DNA from: Bacillota bacterium
Lineage (GTDB): Bacteria > Bacillota > Dethiobacteria > DTU022
Assembly (NCBI GenBank): GCA_029552125.1
Contig: JAKPEE010000100.1
Coordinates: 1-50,837, forward strand
Direction: 5' to 3'
DNA length: 50,837 nt
A program made the translations under genes and the position numbers. Below, in pieces: positions 42,808 through 50,837 of this stretch. Within the stretch, counting starts at the first letter, position 1. The number at the start of each line of letters is the position of its first letter. Below the pieces are notes generated by a model. That model was not told the origin of the DNA and ran no database searches. It saw nothing but the letters and a program-made list of their open reading frames with translations.

Positions 42808-44769
42808 GTGATTCCGAGGATTTTTCAGAAAATACCCTGCTCCGCCATCACCCCGGAAGGCTACCTGAGAAGGCAGCTTGAGCTGCAGGCTGCAGGCCTG
42901 ACCGGCAATATTTCATCACTGTGGGGAGATCTGTCGGACAACTCGGGCTGGCTGGGCGGCAAAGGCGAATCGTGGGAAAGGGGACCCTATTTCATGGACG
43001 GGCTCCTGCCGCTGGGCGCCCTGCTGCAGGATGAAAACCTGGAGAAACAGTCTTTAAAGTGGGTGAACGCCGTGATCGCTTCCCAGCGGGAAGACGGTTT
43101 TTTCGGCCCTCCCTGGAACAGGGACTGGTGGCCCCGGCTGGTGGTGCTGAAGGCCCTGGTGCCTTATTACGGGGCCACGGGCGATCCGCGCGTCATCCCG
43201 TTCATGGAACGCTTCCTGCGCTATTTTTATGAACATGTCGATAAAGAGCCCCCTTATTTCTGGGCGGCGGCGCGGGCCCTGGAAGCCGGCGAAGCCATTG
43301 AGCTGGTTTACCGTGAAACCGGCCACGAGTATCTGCCTGCCCTGGTCCACAAGCTCAAAGAGTACATGTATGACTGGTTTACCTACTTTGAAGATTTGCC
43401 TTACCGCCGGCCGATGACCGCCTATATAAATCGCACTGTTCTTAATTTTTTTAAAAACCTGGCCGAACCGGTGGACGAGCTGCTGAAGAAAAACCGTAAA
43501 ATCAGGCCACCCCGGCCTAAAGATAAAATCTTAAAATTCAATGGCCACAAAATTGTCAGGACCCTTAGCCTGACTCATGGCGTCAACATCGCCATGGCCC
43601 TGAAATACCCGGTTACCTACGGCATGCTCACCGGCCGGGAGGAGTACTACCCGCTGCCGCACCGCGGTTACGAACAGTTGATGAAATACCACGGCACCGC
43701 CGCAGGGCTCTGGACCGCAGATGAACATTTAAGCGGCCCCAACCCGGCTAACGGTATTGAACTTTGCGCCGTGGTGGAGCTGATGTATTCCCTGGAGGAG
43801 CTTCTCTCCATCACCGGCGACCCGGCCTACGCCGACCTGCTGGAGCTGGTCGCCTTCAATGCCCTGCCCGCCACCTTCACCCCCGACATGTGCTGCCACC
43901 AGTATGTGCAGCAGGTCAACCAGATCGCCGCCAATGTCAAGAGAAGGCAATTCTACGACACCAAAAGCGACGCCAACGTCTACGGCCTGGAGCCGAACTA
44001 CGGCTGCTGCACCGCCAACATGCACCAGGGCTTCCCCAAGTTCGCCGCCAACGCCTGTTACCAAACGGCGCAAGGCCTGGCCTTTCTGCTCTACCTGCCC
44101 TGCACCGTGCGCACAGAGTTCAGGGGCCGCCCCCTGGCCTTCCGGGTCAGCACAGACTATCCTTTTCGCCATCAAATCAAGATCGAGATGATCGATGGCC
44201 CGGAGAGCGACCTGGCCATGGCCCTGCGCATCCCCGCCCTTACTTCGGGCGAGATAATTTATAACGGCGTGAGCGAGGGCCACCACCCGGCAGGCCTCTA
44301 TACCCTGCAGAAAAATTTCCGCAAAGGCGACCTGGTCGAAATTAATCTTGATGCTCCCGTAACCGCCTGCGCCAACCCCGACGGCAGCATCAGCTTAAGA
44401 AAAGGGTCCCTGCTGCTGGCTTTAAGGCTAAAAGAGATCTACCAGCCGCTAAAGGGCCGGGAGCCCTTTAACTACAGGCAATATCTCTCCGGCGGGGCCT
44501 GGAATTACGCCCCCTTGCTCCGGGCGGGGAAGGCTATAGTGCTGGGCGAAAAAACAGCGGCCATCCCCCCCAGGCCCTTTGACCCGGACGCCCCGCCTCT
44601 TATCGTTACCGTGAAAGGAGTCAAAGTCCTGAACTGGAAAGAAAAGCAGCACAGCGCGGGCCCGTACCCCGCCAGGCCCGAGCCGGGCACACCGGTTAAC
44701 CTGGAGATGGTACCATACGGCTGCACCAATATCCGCATGGCCCAGTTTCCAATTATAAAGGAGGCGTAA
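42808..44769 (+). CDS. Glycoside hydrolase family 127 (beta-L-arabinofuranosidase-like)
   Basis: The 653-residue protein belongs to the DUF1680/GH127 family, retaining enzymes that use a zinc-bound Cys as the nucleophile. The zinc residues are all visible: Glu318 and Cys320 (GIELCAVVE) and Cys400-Cys401 (NYGCCTANMHQG), spaced like E338, C340, C417 and C418 of HypBA1. The (alpha/alpha)6 barrel covers most of residues 20-430 and beta-sandwich segments follow. No signal peptide is present, so the enzyme acts on imported arabino-oligosaccharides or a related sugar. The MFS gene starts seven bases later and is probably its transporter. GTG start behind AAAAGGGGGCTGCCC. Confidence 0.88.
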   Translation: MIPRIFQKIPCSAITPEGYLRRQLELQAAGLTGNISSLWGDLSDNSGWLGGKGESWERGPYFMDGLLPLGALLQDENLEKQSLKWVNAVIASQREDGFFGPPWNRDWWPRLVVLKALVPYYGATGDPRVIPFMERFLRYFYEHVDKEPPYFWAAARALEAGEAIELVYRETGHEYLPALVHKLKEYMYDWFTYFEDLPYRRPMTAYINRTVLNFFKNLAEPVDELLKKNRKIRPPRPKDKILKFNGHKIVRTLSLTHGVNIAMALKYPVTYGMLTGREEYYPLPHRGYEQLMKYHGTAAGLWTADEHLSGPNPANGIELCAVVELMYSLEELLSITGDPAYADLLELVAFNALPATFTPDMCCHQYVQQVNQIAANVKRRQFYDTKSDANVYGLEPNYGCCTANMHQGFPKFAANACYQTAQGLAFLLYLPCTVRTEFRGRPLAFRVSTDYPFRHQIKIEMIDGPESDLAMALRIPALTSGEIIYNGVSEGHHPAGLYTLQKNFRKGDLVEINLDAPVTACANPDGSISLRKGSLLLALRLKEIYQPLKGREPFNYRQYLSGGAWNYAPLLRAGKAIVLGEKTAAIPPRPFDPDAPPLIVTVKGVKVLNWKEKQHSAGPYPARPEPGTPVNLEMVPYGCTNIRMAQFPIIKEA

Positions 44770-44776
44770 TTTAATA

Positions 44777-46126
44777 ATGAAGCATACCGACTTAACCCCG
44801 CGCATATGGGCGGCCCTGGTCATCTTCGGCCTGTTCGGGCAGGTGGCGTGGGTCATTGAAAACATGTATTTCAATGTCTTCCTGTATAACACCGTGTCCA
44901 AGGACAGCAAGGCCATCGCTGTCATGGTGGCGGCAAGCGCCGTCACGGCCACGCTGACTACCCTGCTGATGGGTTCTCTCTCGGATAGACTCGGCAAGCG
45001 CAAGCTTTTTATCGTGTCGGGATATCTCGTCTGGGGAGTTTCAATCATGTCCTTTGCCCTGATCAGCGTGGAAAATACCCAGAGGCTCATCCCCGCAGCC
45101 TCGCTGGCCACGGCGGTTGCTGTGACGGTGGCCATAGTGGTGATTATGGATTGCGTCATGACCTTCTTCGGCTCCACGGCCAATGATGCCGCCTTTAACG
45201 CCTGGGTTACCGACGTAACCGATCCCGGCAACCGGGGCAAAGCGGAAGGTCTCCTCTCCGCCCTCCCCCTGCTGGCCATGCTGGTGGTGTTCGGCTTATT
45301 CGACCCCCTCAAGCAGCAGGGCCGCTGGGACGCCTTCTTTCTGATTGTCGGCGGCCTGGTCTTCGCCGGAGGCCTGGCCGGGCTTTTCATCATCCAGGAC
45401 AGGGGCGTAAAACCGGGCCGTGATACCAACTATTTCAGCAATATTATCTACGGTTTCCGCCCCCGGGCGATCAGGGAAAATAGAGCGCTATACCTGATCT
45501 TAGTCGCCATGGGGGTCTTTTGCACGGCCGAACAGGTTTTCCTGCCCTATCTCATCATCTACATGGAGCACTATCTCGGTATAGCCGATTACGCCCTCCT
45601 GCTCGGCGCAGTCCTGATCCTGGCCTCTGCGGCCAGCGTAATCATGGGCCGGTTCATAGATAAATACGGCAAGCAGCGCTTCCTCTACCCGGCCGGAGCT
45701 ATTTTTACCGCGGCTTTATTAATCCTCTACGCCACGGGCAAAACCCTGCAGGGCAACAGCAGCGCCACCATGCTCACGCTCGGCATCTTCGGCACGATCA
45801 TGATGGCGGGAAACCTGGTGCTGATGGCCATACTCTCCGCGGGCATGCGGGATTTAATCCCCGAAGAGAAAAGGGGCCACTACTCGGGGATCAGGATGAT
45901 CTTTTTTGTGCTTGTGCCCATGGTTATCGGCCCTTTCATCGGCTCGGCGGTAATCAAGGGCGGCAAGACCATCCTCGATGAGTTCGGCTTTGTCCAGGAC
46001 GTGCCCAACCCGGAAATGTTCCTGGCCGCGGCAGCCGTTTCCCTGCTCGCCTTTATCCCCTATGCGCTGGTCATGCGGGAGTGGAAAAGAGACGCTGACG
46101 GGATGGAGAAAACCGGTGATAAATAA
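44777..46126 (+). CDS. MFS transporter (SLC45/sugar-cation symporter-like)
   Basis: The 449-residue membrane protein has about twelve hydrophobic segments and the MFS loop motif GSLSDRLGKRKLFI between segments 2 and 3. The motif FFGSTANDAAFNAWVTDVTD resembles SLC45/GPH-type symporters. It follows the GH127 gene closely behind AAAGGAGGCG, so it probably imports the sugar that enzyme hydrolyses. The exact substrate cannot be read. Confidence 0.88.
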   Translation: MKHTDLTPRIWAALVIFGLFGQVAWVIENMYFNVFLYNTVSKDSKAIAVMVAASAVTATLTTLLMGSLSDRLGKRKLFIVSGYLVWGVSIMSFALISVENTQRLIPAASLATAVAVTVAIVVIMDCVMTFFGSTANDAAFNAWVTDVTDPGNRGKAEGLLSALPLLAMLVVFGLFDPLKQQGRWDAFFLIVGGLVFAGGLAGLFIIQDRGVKPGRDTNYFSNIIYGFRPRAIRENRALYLILVAMGVFCTAEQVFLPYLIIYMEHYLGIADYALLLGAVLILASAASVIMGRFIDKYGKQRFLYPAGAIFTAALLILYATGKTLQGNSSATMLTLGIFGTIMMAGNLVLMAILSAGMRDLIPEEKRGHYSGIRMIFFVLVPMVIGPFIGSAVIKGGKTILDEFGFVQDVPNPEMFLAAAAVSLLAFIPYALVMREWKRDADGMEKTGDK

Positions 46127-46159
46127 ATATAAAAAATTGCAGGCACCCGGTTTCTTATC

Positions 46160-46717
46160 TTAATGGTAACCTACCGGCTGCGCCTGCTGTTGTTTCTCCT
46201 GCTGCCCGGCTATCTCGGTAGTTTTTTCGGTAGGCGTAAGGTAATCATTAAGGGGCGGGGTGTCAAATAGGGAAGGATGGCCGAGAGCTGACGCCACAGA
46301 CGCAGTGGTCAGCCCGTAGGCAATATGGCTAAGCATGTACGACAGGTTGCTGGAAGCATCTTTGGGTGCAACCTTGCTGCCCGGAAAACCACTCAGAATA
46401 GAGGTGATGAAAGAGCCAATGAACAGCCCGCTGGCCACTCCTTTAAAGATTAAGTGATCGCGGCCGGTTTTCGAAAGAAAATAGACGGTAGCCACACCGC
46501 CAAGCGCAGCAAAACCAAAATCAAAAATGCCGCCCAAGACCTGGCCTGTTGCCGAGTCTGCATGTTTTTTCTTGCCCACCATAATGCCGGCCGCCGTAGA
46601 GCGAAAAGACCTTTTTGAAATTTTTTTCCGCAACGATATCTCATCAATGAGCATTTTGACGGCATTACCGGCCATCCCTGAAATCAAGCCGAGCACAAAA
46701 CGATCTTTAATTTTCAT
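46160..46717 (-). CDS. Small membrane protein of unknown function, related to the 47258-47704 product
   Basis: I do not recognise this 185-residue protein. It starts with KDRFVLGLISGMAGN, has about three hydrophobic segments and ends in a Gln-rich tail (EKQQQAQP). The start resembles that of the protein at 47258-47704 (RDRFTRGLVAGIITG), and the two flank the spore-protein gene. A sporulation-linked role is only suggested by context. Confidence 0.7.
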   Translation of the reverse strand: MKIKDRFVLGLISGMAGNAVKMLIDEISLRKKISKRSFRSTAAGIMVGKKKHADSATGQVLGGIFDFGFAALGGVATVYFLSKTGRDHLIFKGVASGLFIGSFITSILSGFPGSKVAPKDASSNLSYMLSHIAYGLTTASVASALGHPSLFDTPPLNDYLTPTEKTTEIAGQQEKQQQAQPVGYH

Positions 46718-46860
46718 GCCAACACCTTCCCCGCTGAGCTACGCTCCAAAATGATAAGGCTATTGCTTTTATTTTTTCTTGGATAAAAAAGATTATCCTC
46801 AATTGGTTTTCCTTTTGCTGCCAGGGCAACAGCCTGGGCTGGCCCAATTAAATTAAATAA

Positions 46861-46878
46861 GGCGGGCCGAAGCCCGCC
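46861..46878 (-). terminator. Terminator of the SASP gene
   Basis: GGCGGGC-TTCG-GCCCGCC on the minus strand, a 7-bp stem with a stable TTCG loop, is followed by TTATTTAATTT. Confidence 0.78.
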
Positions 46879-46899
46879 GGATATGATGAGACCTATGTG

Positions 46900-47109
46900 T
46901 TACATTTTCTGCTTGCCGGCAAGTTGACTTTCTGCCGCCTGGATCATCCTTTTGACCATGATCCCGCCCACGTAGCCGTTCTGGCGGGAAGTCAGCGCCC
47001 CGAGATCCCCGTTATAGTTCACTCCCAGTTCATTGGCCACTTCGTATTTGAAATTATCCAGGGCTTGCCGGGCTTCGCGGACCACGATTTGATTGTTCTT
47101 CCGTGCCAT
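46900..47109 (-). CDS. Alpha/beta-type small acid-soluble spore protein
   Basis: The 69-residue protein matches the alpha/beta SASP family that coats DNA in dormant spores. Conserved stretches are FKYEVANELG, with the GPR protease recognition core, and NGYVGGIMVKRMI. This is the best single sign that the host forms endospores. The ATG at 47109 follows AAAGGAGGTGAAAAAA. Transcription is expected from a forespore sigma factor, but I did not identify the promoter. Confidence 0.95.
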   Translation of the reverse strand: MARKNNQIVVREARQALDNFKYEVANELGVNYNGDLGALTSRQNGYVGGIMVKRMIQAAESQLAGKQKM

Positions 47110-47257
47110 TTTTTTCACCTCCTTTCTTCAGTGACCTTAGTATCGCCCGGCAGTACCGATCTATGCTTAGTATTGTTTGCATTAACAAATAAAATTTTGC
47201 TTTGCCGCCAATGTTAAATTATGTATTTTTTAATCGTATTATCTGTGCCGCCGAAAT

Positions 47258-47704
47258 CTATTGTGTTTTAATCCTGTGATCCAGCCAGTTTAGAGCTACG
47301 CTCAGGGCCAATCCCCAGAGTAAGCCGGCAATCAAATGGGTTATTACAGTTTTTACCGGCACACGCATCAATCCCGGCAAGTGAAACATATTGGTGAGAA
47401 AGTAAGAGAATAACCAGATAAAAGCGCCAAAGGCCAGGCCTTTCACCAAATAGTTTACACTTGATAGATGAGGAGTTATCAAGGAGAAGACGGTACCAAA
47501 CAATCCCAACAGGATAAACTCAGCCACTACAGTCAAAGCAAACTCCGCCGGACCGACAGGCTTAGTGCCCAATAAAAATTTCCCCATAAAATCGGCCCAC
47601 CGCAGGCTATTCAGGTTTAAGGCATAAGCGCCGTGGTTAATGATCATAGGCACTACGCCGGTGATAATACCGGCAACCAAGCCCCTGGTAAATCGATCGC
47701 GCAT
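47258..47704 (-). CDS. Small membrane protein of unknown function, YqhR-like in layout
   Basis: This 148-residue protein has four hydrophobic segments, including FALTVVAEFILLGLFGTVFS (in part) and GAFIWLFSYFLTNMF. Its N-terminus resembles that of the protein at 46160-46717. Size and topology recall sporulation-associated membrane proteins such as YqhR, but I cannot prove homology. The ATG is preceded by AAGGAGATATTTAATAGATC, a long spacing. Confidence 0.68.
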   Translation of the reverse strand: MRDRFTRGLVAGIITGVVPMIINHGAYALNLNSLRWADFMGKFLLGTKPVGPAEFALTVVAEFILLGLFGTVFSLITPHLSSVNYLVKGLAFGAFIWLFSYFLTNMFHLPGLMRVPVKTVITHLIAGLLWGLALSVALNWLDHRIKTQ

Positions 47705-47805
47705 GATCTATTAAATATCTCCTTAGACATTTATGATTATTATTTGCACACAATTAATTAATATAACAATAAAATGTTTCCTGATATTATATTGCTAAGA
47801 TAAAA

Positions 47806-47838
47806 AATGCCCCCTTCACGCATGCGCAAGGGAGCATT
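47806..47838 (-). terminator. Terminator after purC
   Basis: On the minus strand AATGCTCCCTT and AAGGGGGCATT pair with one mismatch around GCGCATGCGTG, followed by TTTTTA. It lies about 45 bases after the purC stop. Confidence 0.75.
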
Positions 47839-47884
47839 CCTTTTATGCCAGGCAGCCCGCCGGGGCCGGTGCGGCAAGTCTGAT

Positions 47885-48577
47885 CTATTCTTCATCTGCG
47901 AGCATTATTCTTTCCAACTCCAGGGGTTCAACCCGCCGCCCGTTTTGATAGGCCCTCATGTTGCCGCCTGATATTTCATCAATTAAAGCGATCTGCTTAT
48001 CCGCGCCGATCCGGCCGAATTCAAATTTAATGTCGTATAACTCCAGGCCTTTGCGGGCCAATTCTTCCTTCACAATGGCGGCAATCTTTTGCGTTAAACT
48101 TTTTATTTCCCGGTATTCTTCTTTTGTCAATATTCCCAGCATCTCCAGGGCATCTTCGCTAATCGGCGGATCATTGCGCTCGTCGTCTTTCAAAGTGACT
48201 TCCACAAAAGAATCCAGCGGCTGCCCTTCGGTAACATACTTCCCGTAGCGCCGTAAAAAGCTGCCCACCGCCCGGAAACGGCAAATTACTTCTAAACCCT
48301 CGCCAAAAACAGAAGCTTTTTTTACCGTCATGGTGGCCTGATCAATATCCGCGTCAACAAAGTGGGTAGGGATGCCCAACCTGTTTAGCTTCTCAAAGAA
48401 ATACCTGGAGAGGCGCAAGCCGGCCCTGCCTGCCCCCTCAATGGTCAGGCCAACGATATTGGCACCCGGGTCGAAAACACCATCTACCCCGGTGGCATCG
48501 TCCTTAAACTTCAACAAATAATGCTCGTCATCCAAAGCGTAAACATCCTTCGTTTTTCCAGTATAAATCAGCTTCAT
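47885..48577 (-). CDS. purC: SAICAR synthase (PurC), Clostridia-type variant
   Basis: The 230-residue ATP-dependent ligase would join aspartate to CAIR in purine synthesis. It starts with KLIYTGKTKDVYAL and keeps ERNDPPISEDAL and IKFEFGRIG. At two places it departs from classical PurC: KDDATGVDG instead of KDDATAxNG, and DEISGGNMR instead of DEISPDTCR. I recall this variant as a recurrent form in Clostridia. No other pur gene is nearby, so it may be a second copy or have another substrate. Confidence 0.82.
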   Translation of the reverse strand: MKLIYTGKTKDVYALDDEHYLLKFKDDATGVDGVFDPGANIVGLTIEGAGRAGLRLSRYFFEKLNRLGIPTHFVDADIDQATMTVKKASVFGEGLEVICRFRAVGSFLRRYGKYVTEGQPLDSFVEVTLKDDERNDPPISEDALEMLGILTKEEYREIKSLTQKIAAIVKEELARKGLELYDIKFEFGRIGADKQIALIDEISGGNMRAYQNGRRVEPLELERIMLADEE

Positions 48578-48983
48578 CTTTCAATTCCTTTCTTCTTATA
48601 GTCTGCATGTCCCACCCGCATGATGCTCAAAAGAAAAATTCGCCCACGGGCAGGAAAGTCCTGTTCAAAGTTGTAAACAATCTACATTATTAATTCGAAA
48701 TTAATTCGAACTATAGCTGTTTAATTTGAAGGTTTCTCCTACTATTGTAAATTTAGCTAATGGCTGATAGAATGAAAAAAGGTTTATTGTGGTAAGGACT
48801 TTTATAACCGTCTGGTGTAAACGTGGCGAGGCAATTTATAAAATACGCAGCAATAACGAGCTTGAAAAGGGTGAAAAGCGCTTCGGCTTCATAGGGAATA
48901 CGAATGGCTTGAACATTGTTGTGAATGGAAGAAGATTCTTTATTGAACGATTAAAAAGGCGCTGGAAGTGGGGAAAAGGGTGG
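48578..48983. other. Intergenic region with a doubtful upstream frame
   Basis: An open frame runs from 48789 into the coiled-coil gene, but its first 65 codons give a basic, low-complexity peptide with no ribosome site, so I do not call it coding. TTAATTCGAA occurs twice in tandem near 48692-48713. Confidence 0.5.
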
Positions 48984-49385
48984 ATGGGTAAAGTGGACAA
49001 TGAAAAATTCCAAGAGTTAGTGTTAAAGCGCTTTGAATTGCTTGATCTTATCGCCGCCCAGGTGGTTAAGCTGACAACCCAGGTAGGTACGCTAACAACC
49101 CAGACGGACACGCTAACAACCCAGACGGACACGTTAACAACCCAGGTGGGCACGCTAACAACTCAGGTGGGCACGCTGACAAGCCAGGTTGACAGCCTTT
49201 CAAAGGATATGGCCGAAGTGAAAGCCGACCTTGCCGAAATAAAACCCCGGCTATCGTTTGTTGAAAAGACCGTCATCAAGATCGAAAACGACCACGGCCA
49301 AAAGTTAGGCGCCCTGCTTGACGGCTACAAACTTCTTTCTGAAAGGCTGGACAGGCACGAAGCAATTATTTCTAAGAAGTATTAA
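48984..49385 (+). CDS. Heptad-repeat coiled-coil protein of unknown function
   Basis: The 133-residue protein consists mainly of six near-identical seven-residue units (LTTQVGT / LTTQTDT) encoded by six 21-base DNA units, followed by degenerate heptads (LSKDMAE, VKADLAE) and a helical C-terminus ending in LDRHEAIISKKY. Leu at the first heptad position and hydrophobic Val/Thr at the fourth fit a parallel coiled coil. No known domain is visible. The ATG at 48984 and a GTG at 48993 are both plausible behind GGGTGGAT. Confidence 0.7.
   Translation: MGKVDNEKFQELVLKRFELLDLIAAQVVKLTTQVGTLTTQTDTLTTQTDTLTTQVGTLTTQVGTLTSQVDSLSKDMAEVKADLAEIKPRLSFVEKTVIKIENDHGQKLGALLDGYKLLSERLDRHEAIISKKY
49071..49196 (+). 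repeat. Tandem repeat, 21-base unit, six copies
   Basis: Six consecutive 21-base units start at 49071, 49092, 49113, 49134, 49155 and 49176. Units two and three are identical, so recent duplication is likely. Each unit is exactly one coiled-coil heptad of three codons times seven, keeping the frame open whatever the copy number. Confidence 0.9.
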
Positions 49386-49790
49386 CTAACTGGCAAAATC
49401 TTTGGTTTTTAAAAATTAGCCGTACAAACCGGTGTAAGATAAGCAAAAAGATATACTATAGACCCCCGGGCAGGCCTTTATTAATCCTGGATAATTTTTT
49501 GCGCCATAACCCAAAAGCAACTACGCGTAGCAGCAGATGAATTAAACCACCATTTCTATCAACACACAAGCATAACAGTTTATCTGGACAAAAAACAAAA
49601 TCCTTTGCTGGGCCACGGAACTGCTCATAACGAGTTCTATAGGAATATATACAAATTCTATATACCTATGCACTTGTAGCATTGTAAATATTTCGCACTC
49701 TGCTGCTATGGTCGTAGAACGCAAATTTCCTTTTGTTTTTCAATTAGATATGCCTGATGTGGCAATTCCATTATTGGTGGTGAATTTTTA
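49386..49790. other. AT-rich intergenic region before the exonuclease gene
   Basis: No gene or RNA was recognised. An imperfect inverted repeat (TAGGAATATA with TATATACCTA) lies at about 49638-49668. The base composition is much richer in AT than the core of the window. Confidence 0.45.
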
Positions 49791-50591
49791 ATGGCATATG
49801 ATTTCGTAACTATAGATTTTGAAACTGCGAATAATAATCTAGCAAGTGCGTGTTCGGTAGGTATAGCAGCAGTTAAAGACCTTAAAATAGTAAAAACAGA
49901 GTACTACTTGATAAAGCCCAAAAGCCTTGATTTTGACGAAAAAAATGTAAGTATCCACGGAATTAAACCTGAAGACGTTGCCGATGCACCTTTATTCCCT
50001 AATGTATGGAAATATATAAGGCATTACTTTGTTGATAATATGATCATCGCTCATAATGCTTATTTTGATATGTCAGTTCTAAAATGCTGCCTTTTAGAGT
50101 ACGACCTGGACATGCCCGAATTTAATTATTTATGCAGCATACCCATTTCTACTCGCGCTTGTCGGGGGCAGAATGTTGGAAACTCACTTAAAGATCGAGC
50201 TGAGCATTTTGGCATCTCCATGGATGGCCATCACAATGCCTTAAGAGACGCCATTATATGCGCAAATTTAGTCATTGCATGTATAGAGCGAAAAAAACGA
50301 AAGACATTTCAAGCATTCTGCAATACACATTATAGTCTCCCAATTAAAAAATTCTCCGATTTAAAACCCCAGACGAGCTTTTATAAACCATACCGAAAAT
50401 TTGAACGCATAGCCATTTCTGAAATAGCCGCGACAACAGAATCTTTTGATAAAACACATTACTTATATGGCAAAAATATAGTGTTTACTGGAGAGCTTCA
50501 AAGCATGGATCGAAGAACAGCAATGCAAAAAACTGTTAATTTGGGTGGTATTGTGAAGCCTGGCGGCAGGATGGGGTGCTCACCATGCTAG
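49791..50591 (+). CDS. DnaQ-like DEDDh 3'-5' exonuclease with truncated C-terminal BRCT domain
   Basis: The 266-residue protein begins with an RNase T/DnaQ-type exonuclease domain: Asp9 and Glu11 in IDFETAN, IAHNAYFDMSVL for the second Asp, and HHNALRDAI for the His and last Asp. From about 228 a BRCT domain starts (GKNIVFTGELQSMDRRTAM, NLGGIVKPGG) but stops at RMGCSPC, before the usual VTKKTxYLVVG part. The break is followed by mobile-element-like DNA, so the original gene was probably interrupted. The exonuclease half could still be functional. Codon use is AT-rich, unlike the neighbours, which suggests transfer. No ribosome site stronger than GTGGTGAATTTTTA precedes the ATG. Confidence 0.82.
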   Translation: MAYDFVTIDFETANNNLASACSVGIAAVKDLKIVKTEYYLIKPKSLDFDEKNVSIHGIKPEDVADAPLFPNVWKYIRHYFVDNMIIAHNAYFDMSVLKCCLLEYDLDMPEFNYLCSIPISTRACRGQNVGNSLKDRAEHFGISMDGHHNALRDAIICANLVIACIERKKRKTFQAFCNTHYSLPIKKFSDLKPQTSFYKPYRKFERIAISEIAATTESFDKTHYLYGKNIVFTGELQSMDRRTAMQKTVNLGGIVKPGGRMGCSPC

Positions 50592-50731
50592 ACCTGGAAC
50601 TTTTGCTCAACTTAAACGGCGCCACATTAAGGCAGCTGCTTACCGCCTACCAGGAGCATTTCGGGGTACTACTGCCCACCGCCGGCACGGTGTTGGATAT
50701 AAACGCTACAATAAAAGTGATCCAAAATTAA
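50585..50731 (+). CDS. Short ORF of unknown function at a probable mobile-element junction
   Basis: This 48-codon frame (MLDLELLLNLNGATLRQ onward) begins at the last codons of the interrupted exonuclease gene. It has GC-rich codons unlike the gene just upstream, and no clear ribosome site. It could be a fragment of an element gene. I give it low confidence. Confidence 0.3.
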   Translation: MLDLELLLNLNGATLRQLLTAYQEHFGVLLPTAGTVLDINATIKVIQN

Positions 50732-50837
50732 TTGAAACGCCAGGAAAAAAGTGATCCACTTCTAATAAAACAACCTGTATAGTCAGAAGAGACGAAAAAG
50801 GCTATACGGGGAGGAAAAAGGGTGGCAATAGAAGTGG
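50712..50837 (+). mobile_element. Probable left end of an IS21-like element with start of its first gene
   Basis: AAAGTGATCCA occurs twice (50714-50724 and 50748-50758), as in the multiple terminal repeats of IS21-like elements. GTATAG and CTATAC form an inverted repeat at about 50777-50806. A GTG at 50822 behind GGGGAGGAAAAAGG opens a frame (VAIEV) running off the window and could be istA. The family assignment is provisional. Confidence 0.4.

Noticed and set aside
44449-45429. A 326-codon open frame on the minus strand
   Set aside because: It is antisense to the GH127 and MFS genes, whose motifs are complete; its product is a Ser/Arg/Thr-rich peptide with no family signature.
48789-48983. 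N-terminal extension of the coiled-coil protein
   Set aside because: There is no ribosome site and the 65 extra residues are basic low-complexity sequence.
49071-49196. CRISPR array
   Set aside because: The units are adjacent 21-base repeats without spacers and are translated as heptads.

Overview
The window looks like chromosome from a spore-forming, anaerobic Gram-positive bacterium of the Clostridia, most likely Peptococcaceae/Pelotomaculum-like. The evidence is an alpha/beta small acid-soluble spore protein, strong GGAGG ribosome sites with many GTG and TTG starts, moderately high GC, and a gene set typical of syntrophic or acetogenic metabolism: ADP-forming acyl-CoA synthetase, tungsten-type aldehyde:ferredoxin oxidoreductase (AOR), several CoA-thioester enzymes and a short-chain fatty acid permease. 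The taxonomic call is inference. I saw no rRNA, tRNA or CRISPR array.

Layout. 1-350: probable end of an IS21-like element, then a promoter. 350-3570: ADP-forming acyl-CoA synthetase and a BioD/DRTGG protein. 3891-5612: exported GH18/SH3 protein. 5713-7215: molybdopterin-binding protein and ModE-type regulator (minus strand) with a palindromic operator candidate. 7558-10168: NitT/TauT-type ABC importer. 10341-12425: class-III aminotransferase fused to a solute-binding domain and lacking the catalytic lysine. 12722-15109: AOR and a MoaD-like protein, probably tungsten-cofactor related. 15122-19031: VanX-like dipeptidase, FakB/FakA fatty acid kinase pair, thiamine-binding-like protein. 19278-21271: CBS protein and a small DUF2975/HTH/membrane-protein operon.

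21422-32761 is the largest functional block. Two minus-strand operons encode an acyl-CoA ligase, a ferredoxin-type reductase, a RetSat/CrtI-like FAD enzyme, enoyl-CoA hydratase, thiolase, an HMG-CoA-synthase-like/DUF35 fusion without its nucleophilic Cys, an R-specific (MaoC) hydratase and an SDR dehydrogenase. A MerR-TetR double-HTH regulator is divergent from them. Together these could activate, reduce and beta-oxidise an unknown carboxylic acid, with the thiolase and HMGS-DUF35 protein probably forming one complex.

32871-48577 is mixed: DUF998 membrane protein between two copies of a palindromic repeat, signal peptidase I, secreted hydrolase, AsnRS, AtoE-type permease, esterase, CapA-like protein, SatD/DUF3307 pair, GH127 arabinofuranosidase with an MFS transporter, two related small membrane proteins around the spore protein gene, and a PurC variant. 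48984-50837 is accessory: a heptad-repeat coiled-coil gene, an AT-rich exonuclease gene whose BRCT domain is cut short, and the start of a probable IS21-like element at the window edge.
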